This document shows positions 59,233-64,000 of a stretch of DNA of 64,000 nucleotides, in pieces; the stretch's first letter is position 1; every line of letters begins with the position of its first letter. The notes below the pieces were generated by a model. That model was not told the origin of the DNA, did not search any database, and worked only from the letters and a program-made list of their open reading frames with translations. Origin of the DNA: Actinomycetota bacterium (GTDB lineage Bacteria; Actinomycetota; JAHEXW01; JAGVPG01); assembly GCA_020052375.1 (NCBI GenBank), contig JAGVPG010000017.1:23713-87712 (forward strand), in the 5' to 3' direction. The position numbers and the translations under genes were made by a program.

Positions 59233-60192
59233 TCAATCCTTTTTAAGCGGCCGCCACCACCGCACGTTGTCTTTATACCATCCGACCGTTTCAGCCAGCG
59301 CGTCATCGAATCCCCGGTCCGGAGACCAGCCTAACTTCGATATACGTGTCGGATCGAGAGCATAACGGCGGTCATGCCCCTTGCGGTCGGTCACATACTC
59401 TATCAGGTCGTCCGGCTTGTTCAAGATGGCCAGTATCTTCCGCGCAATATCTATGTTCTCGTACTCGTTCCCGCCTCCGACGTTGTATATCTCGCCTTCC
59501 CCGCCCTTGTGAAAGACCGTATCTATCGCCCTGCAATTGTCTTCCACATATATCCAATCGCGAGAGTTGCGTCCGTCACCATATAACGGCAACTTCTTGC
59601 CTTCAAGCGCCCGGGTGACGAACAACGATATCAACTTCTCTGGATACTGGTAGGGACCGAAATTGTTCGACGATCTGGTGATGGTGACCGGCGTTCCATA
59701 TGTCGTGAAATAAGCCATGCATAGAAGATCGGCGCCTGCTTTGCTGGCAGAATAAGGACTACTGGGCCCTAGAGGATCCGACTCTTTGAAAGACCCGGAT
59801 AGAATCGAACCATAGACCTCGTCGGTCGATATATGTAGAAAACGCCCGACTTTATACTTGTTGACAGCCATAAGAAGCGTCCCGGTACCAAGCACATCGG
59901 TCACGACGAACGATCGCGGATCCTCGATCGACCGGTCGACGTGCGTTTCCGCCGCGAAATTGATGATGGCGTCGCATTCTTCGGCTAGCCCATCGACCAC
60001 TTCCGCGTCACAGATATCGCCTTTCACGAAGCGATACCGGCTGTCGTTCTCTATGTCGCGCAGGTTCTCCGGGTTACCGGCGTAAGTCAGCTTGTCCAGA
60101 TTGACTATTTGATAGTCGGGGTATTTCCCAAGCATATGCCGGATAAAATTTGAGCCGATGAATCCGGCTCCCCCCGTCACCAGTATCTTCAT
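59233..60192 (-). CDS. rfbB: dTDP-glucose 4,6-dehydratase
   Basis: MKILVTGGAGFIGSNFIRHML; NFAAETHVDRSIEDP; HISTDEVYGS; SKAGADLLCMAYFTTYG. Confidence 0.95.
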   Translation of the reverse strand: MKILVTGGAGFIGSNFIRHMLGKYPDYQIVNLDKLTYAGNPENLRDIENDSRYRFVKGDICDAEVVDGLAEECDAIINFAAETHVDRSIEDPRSFVVTDVLGTGTLLMAVNKYKVGRFLHISTDEVYGSILSGSFKESDPLGPSSPYSASKAGADLLCMAYFTTYGTPVTITRSSNNFGPYQYPEKLISLFVTRALEGKKLPLYGDGRNSRDWIYVEDNCRAIDTVFHKGGEGEIYNVGGGNEYENIDIARKILAILNKPDDLIEYVTDRKGHDRRYALDPTRISKLGWSPDRGFDDALAETVGWYKDNVRWWRPLKKD

Positions 60193-60193
60193 G

Positions 60194-60649
60194 CTAACCG
60201 TGTTTGATATCCCAGTCGTACGGTATCTGATCGGAGTCGTACGGCAGGCGGAACTCGTCCGGTTTCTGGTAGTGATAGACCTCCGTCGGGCAGTTGATGA
60301 CTATCGCTTCGTCTTCGCTTACGCATTTCCAGCCGTGATACACGTTATCGGGGATCTGCACGAGAACGGGGTTGTGCTCGCCTATGAAGAGCTCGGTTAC
60401 CTTGCCTTTTGTCGCCGATCCTTCCCGGGGATCATACATCGCCAGCTTTACCATGCCCTTCACGCAGACAATGTTGTCAGTCTGGACCTTGTGCATATGC
60501 CATGCTTTGATGACGCCGGGATAGGTGCTGGTCATGTAGATCTGCCCGACCTTGATAAAGATGTCATCGTCGCTCCTCAACATCTCCATCAGCCGTCCCC
60601 GCTCATCCGGCAACACCTTCAATTTCTTAGTCTTCACACCGTCTATCAT
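60194..60649 (-). CDS. rfbC: dTDP-4-dehydrorhamnose 3,5-epimerase-like cupin
   Basis: DERGRLMEMLRSDD; STYPGVIKAWHMHKVQTDNIVCVKG; IPDNVYHGWKCVS. Confidence 0.85.
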   Translation of the reverse strand: MIDGVKTKKLKVLPDERGRLMEMLRSDDDIFIKVGQIYMTSTYPGVIKAWHMHKVQTDNIVCVKGMVKLAMYDPREGSATKGKVTELFIGEHNPVLVQIPDNVYHGWKCVSEDEAIVINCPTEVYHYQKPDEFRLPYDSDQIPYDWDIKHG

Positions 60650-60666
60650 GATCCCTCCACTATTCC

Positions 60667-61731
60667 CTAAATGATCTCGATCCTGCTACTGTCTCCAAGC
60701 ATCAATCTATAAGCTTTGGGTTTGCGCTTTGTACGTATGATCGTGACGTTCTGGCCTATCAAGCTATCCTCGATCCGCGTATGTACATCGATGATCGAAC
60801 TTTTCTCGAGGATGACACTGTGTTCGATCTCGCTGCCGTCGATCACCGCGTCAAAGTATATAGATGTAAAGGGACCGATATATGAATTTGTCACCCTGGT
60901 GTTCTCGCCTATTATGGCCGGACCGCGCACCGTACTGGTTTTGACCTCGGCGCCTTTTTCGATTATGACCTTGCCTATGATCTCCGATGACTTATCGACC
61001 CTGCCGTCGCAGCGAGGCTCAAGGCAATCGAGCATGATGCGGTTGGCTTCAAGTATGTCTTCAAGCTTCCCCGTATCTTTCCACCATCCGTTGATGATGT
61101 GGGGGGTGACCGTAAAATCCTTGTCGATCATATACTGGATCGCGTCTGTGATCTCAAGTTCTTTGCGCCATGACGGCTTGATATGATCGACCGCCTCGAA
61201 TATGTTCGAGTCGAACATATAGACACCCACCAGCGCCAGGTCGCTCGGGGGGTCTTCCGGCTTCTCGATCAGCTTTTTGACCTTGCCGTCGCTTAGCTCT
61301 GCGACACCGAAACGCTCGGGCTCGCGAACGCGCGCAAGCAATATCTGGACATTCGGCTTTTCCTTTTTAAACTCTTCCACCAGTGAGGTTATGCCGTCCT
61401 TGATAAGATTGTCGCCCAAGAACATGACAAACGGATCTTCCTTGAGGAATGGCCTGGCGGTCTTTACCGCGTGAGCCAGACCTAAGGGAGCGTCCTGCTC
61501 GATATAGGTCACATCGACTCCCCACATGCTGCCGTCGCCTACGGCTGCTTTTACTTCGTCCTTCGTCTCCCCGACGATGATGCCGATGTCTTTTATCCCG
61601 GCGTCCCGTATAGCTTCGATCGCATAGAAAAGCACCGGTTTATTGGCTATGGGTAATAGCTGTTTGGCGCTCGTGTGCGTGATCGGCCTAAGCCTTGTAC
61701 CCGTCCCTCCTGATAAGATAAGACCCTTCAA
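60667..61731 (-). CDS. rfbA: Glucose-1-phosphate thymidylyltransferase, long form; TTG start
   Basis: LKGLILSGGTGTRLRPITHTSAKQLLPIANKPVLFYAIEAI; SD AAGGAGG before TTG at 61731. Confidence 0.93.
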   Translation of the reverse strand: MKGLILSGGTGTRLRPITHTSAKQLLPIANKPVLFYAIEAIRDAGIKDIGIIVGETKDEVKAAVGDGSMWGVDVTYIEQDAPLGLAHAVKTARPFLKEDPFVMFLGDNLIKDGITSLVEEFKKEKPNVQILLARVREPERFGVAELSDGKVKKLIEKPEDPPSDLALVGVYMFDSNIFEAVDHIKPSWRKELEITDAIQYMIDKDFTVTPHIINGWWKDTGKLEDILEANRIMLDCLEPRCDGRVDKSSEIIGKVIIEKGAEVKTSTVRGPAIIGENTRVTNSYIGPFTSIYFDAVIDGSEIEHSVILEKSSIIDVHTRIEDSLIGQNVTIIRTKRKPKAYRLMLGDSSRIEII

Positions 61732-61837
61732 TGCCGGATATCCTCCTTATATTAGGATTTCTAGCATATCATAATACAATAATTATATTAAACTTGGATA
61801 TCCTCGGATATGGTTTAAGACCTGCGAAGAGCTTAGA

Positions 61838-63340
61838 CTACTGGATGTTGGCTGTCTGGGACGCGGACATCGGCACTCCCTGTGTCGAGAACCACGTGAC
61901 GCCTTCCTGGACAAGATCGAAACGCAGGATATAAGTAGAGTGCGGCACGTTGGGAAGTGTTATCACCGGAGTTACGGTGACGGATGCGCCTGGCGCCACG
62001 TCGGTCGGCAGATCCGTTCTGACGCAATCCCAGGCGACCAGTTGCCCGCTGCCGTTGTACCAGTGGAACGCGAGACGGACCGGGTTGGGTGCGGTACCTT
62101 GCCTTCTCCAGGTGAAATACCCGGTGTTCGTGAGTGTGACATAGAAGTAAGCAGTGCTTCCCGGCGGGACAGGATTATAGAACCCGCTGTATACCTGGTA
62201 AGTAGCGCCGTAATTGGAGCCGATGTTGGCCGTCTGCGCCGCCGATACCGGGACACCTTGCCATGAGAACCAGGTGACACCCTCTCTTACCAGATCGAAG
62301 CGCAAGACATAGACGCTGCCGGGCACGTTCGGTACGGTCACATTGGATGTCACGGTGACTGACTGTCCCGTCGCGACATCGCTGGGAAGGTCCGTTCTTA
62401 CGCAATCCCAGGCGACGACCTGGCCTTGGGCATTGTACCAGTGGAAAGCCAGGCGGACCGGGTTGGGCGCGGTGCCCTGTTTTCTCCATGTCAGAGAACC
62501 CGTATTGGTCAGTGTAACGCTGAACTGAGCTGTGCCTCCCGGCTGCATCGGATTCGAAAAACCGCCTGTCACCTGATATGTAGCTCCGTAGACTGCCGGG
62601 ATGTTGGCTGTTTGGGCTGCCGACAAAGGCACTCCCTGGGAAGAGAACCAGGTGATGCCCTCTCTTACCAGGTCGAACTTAAGTATGTATGTGCTGCCGG
62701 GTACGTTCGGTACGGTGATACTGGGTGTGACCGTTACCGACGCTCCGGGAGCTACGTCCTGTGGTAAAGCCGTACGCACACAATCCCAGGCGACCAGTTG
62801 TCCGGAAGCGTTGTACCAGTGGAACGCCAGGTTTACCGGGTTGGCTCCGTTTCCCTGTTTGATCCAGGTGAAGTATCCCGTATTTGTCAGGGTAACGCTG
62901 AACTGAGCCGTTCCTCCGGCTGGCATCGGATTCGTGAATCCGCCGGTGACCTGATAGGTGGCGTTATAGTCGGAGGGGACCGTCACGTTATTATCGGCCG
63001 TCGGCACGCCTTTCTGGCTGAACCAGGTGACGCCTTCGTGGACAAGGTCCAACTTGAGGGTATAGGACCCCGGGGATGATGGCGACTGCACTTGAGCCGA
63101 TACCGTATCCTGACCGTTGGGCGCGACGCTCGTTGTCAGCGCGGTTCTCAACCCGTCGTATATCACGGACTGGCCGTTCGATTGATTGACCCAGTGATAC
63201 GACAGATGGACCGCGTTGCCGCCGCTTTGCGGCCATGTGAAAGTACCCGTGTTCAATACCGTCACGGAGATGCTCTTGGTCGTGCTGGCCGCCCATGTCG
63301 AGAACGTCGAGGGAGAGGTATTGACCGTATATTCAGCTGA
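61838..63340 (-). repeat. Tandem coding repeats, period about 375-381 bp
   Basis: CAATCCCAGGCGAC recurs at about 62023, 62404 and 62779; a fourth more diverged unit lies around 63000-63340. Confidence 0.8.
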
Positions 63341-64000
63341 ATATGCCCCTCCTACCGCGTTGGCCGCGTTTATCCTTCCGTATCCGAAGTAATTGTCGCG
63401 GCCGGCCGCACCAAGATCATCCGCCGACGCTTCGATCTTCTGTTCGATCTGATCCGCGGTCCAGGTAGGATTATGGGAAGCCACAAGCGCGGCCAGACCG
63501 GCGACATGCGGGCTGGCCATCGAAGTCCCGCTGTACGTCGCGAACGAATCGTTCCACGTATCCGGGTAATATCCATAACCTGACACGAAATTCGAGATCG
63601 CCGTGCTGAATATCCCTTCACCGGGGGCGGCTACGTCGATATACGAGCCATAGTTGGAGAATGAGGACTTTTGATCGGAGCTGTTCGTCGACGCGACCCC
63701 GATGACATGGGGAAGCGCCGCGGGATAGAAAAGCTGGCTGGTGTTCGAGTTACCCGCCGCCGCTACGACAACTACTCCTGCGCCGTACGCGTAGTTGACG
63801 GCGTCCGCCAGAGACTGCGAATAGCCGCTTCCTCCCAGGCTCATGTTTATGACCTTTGCGCCGTTATCGGCCGCCCAGATTATTGCCTGGGAGATCGTAT
63901 AATCGTCACCCTGGCCGCTTGGTCCTAACACCCTGACCGGCATGATCTTCGGATTCCAGGCGACACCCGTCACGCCATAACCATTGTTGGTCGTAGCGGC
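61838..64000 (-). CDS. Subtilisin-like S8 serine peptidase with four tandem Ig-like repeats; N-terminus beyond window end
   Basis: Frame is open to 64000 (AATTNNGYGVTGVAWNPKIMPVRVL); Ser motif YSGTSMASPHVAGLAALVASHNP; four about 125-aa repeats of the type FTWxxxG..PVxLxxHWY..DLVxEGVTWFSxxGVP. Confidence 0.92.
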   Translation of the reverse strand, partial: AATTNNGYGVTGVAWNPKIMPVRVLGPSGQGDDYTISQAIIWAADNGAKVINMSLGGSGYSQSLADAVNYAYGAGVVVVAAAGNSNTSQLFYPAALPHVIGVASTNSSDQKSSFSNYGSYIDVAAPGEGIFSTAISNFVSGYGYYPDTWNDSFATYSGTSMASPHVAGLAALVASHNPTWTADQIEQKIEASADDLGAAGRDNYFGYGRINAANAVGGAYSAEYTVNTSPSTFSTWAASTTKSISVTVLNTGTFTWPQSGGNAVHLSYHWVNQSNGQSVIYDGLRTALTTSVAPNGQDTVSAQVQSPSSPGSYTLKLDLVHEGVTWFSQKGVPTADNNVTVPSDYNATYQVTGGFTNPMPAGGTAQFSVTLTNTGYFTWIKQGNGANPVNLAFHWYNASGQLVAWDCVRTALPQDVAPGASVTVTPSITVPNVPGSTYILKFDLVREGITWFSSQGVPLSAAQTANIPAVYGATYQVTGGFSNPMQPGGTAQFSVTLTNTGSLTWRKQGTAPNPVRLAFHWYNAQGQVVAWDCVRTDLPSDVATGQSVTVTSNVTVPNVPGSVYVLRFDLVREGVTWFSWQGVPVSAAQTANIGSNYGATYQVYSGFYNPVPPGSTAYFYVTLTNTGYFTWRRQGTAPNPVRLAFHWYNGSGQLVAWDCVRTDLPTDVAPGASVTVTPVITLPNVPHSTYILRFDLVQEGVTWFSTQGVPMSASQTANIQ

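Noticed and set aside
61732-61837. Promoter for the rfbA operon in the AT-rich gap
   Set aside because: AT-rich with several -10-like sequences, but no -35/-10 pair clearly better than the others, so not called as a feature.

Overview
The window is almost entirely one large minus-strand locus for cell-surface glycan biosynthesis. It has nucleotide-sugar enzymes (PMM, PGI/PMI, GDP-mannose, CDP-3,6-dideoxyhexose and dTDP-6-deoxyhexose modules), about 10 GT2/GT4 glycosyltransferase genes, four large multi-TM GT-C/YfhO-like proteins, several SAM methyltransferases, two B12-binding radical SAM proteins, a Wzx-like flippase and a Wzm/Wzt-type ABC exporter. On the left are an AEC transporter (truncated at the window start) and an mtnA / Zn-ADH / class I aldolase / ahcY block. 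On the right is a subtilase with four Ig-like repeats (truncated at the window end). Only two convincing genes are on the plus strand: a sortase and a TPR protein. Both have -10 boxes 8 nt before the ATG and no Shine-Dalgarno, which suggests leaderless transcripts. The observations most worth following up are: (i) a DegT-fold PLP enzyme in the GDP-mannose module with the catalytic Lys replaced by His plus a Cys cluster, resembling an Fe-S 3-dehydrase in a GDP-sugar context; (ii) a split transketolase inside a CDP-3,6-dideoxyhexose module; (iii) an apparent salvage block for SAM by-products using a class I DhnA/LsrF-type aldolase; (iv) a broken PMM::GMD chimera and about 0.44 kb PMM direct repeats bounding a 20.8 kb, more AT-rich glycan island; (v) several short 7- or 8-bp tandem repeats of different sequence near gene starts. 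All calls come from reading the sequence and ORF translations. No database search was run.
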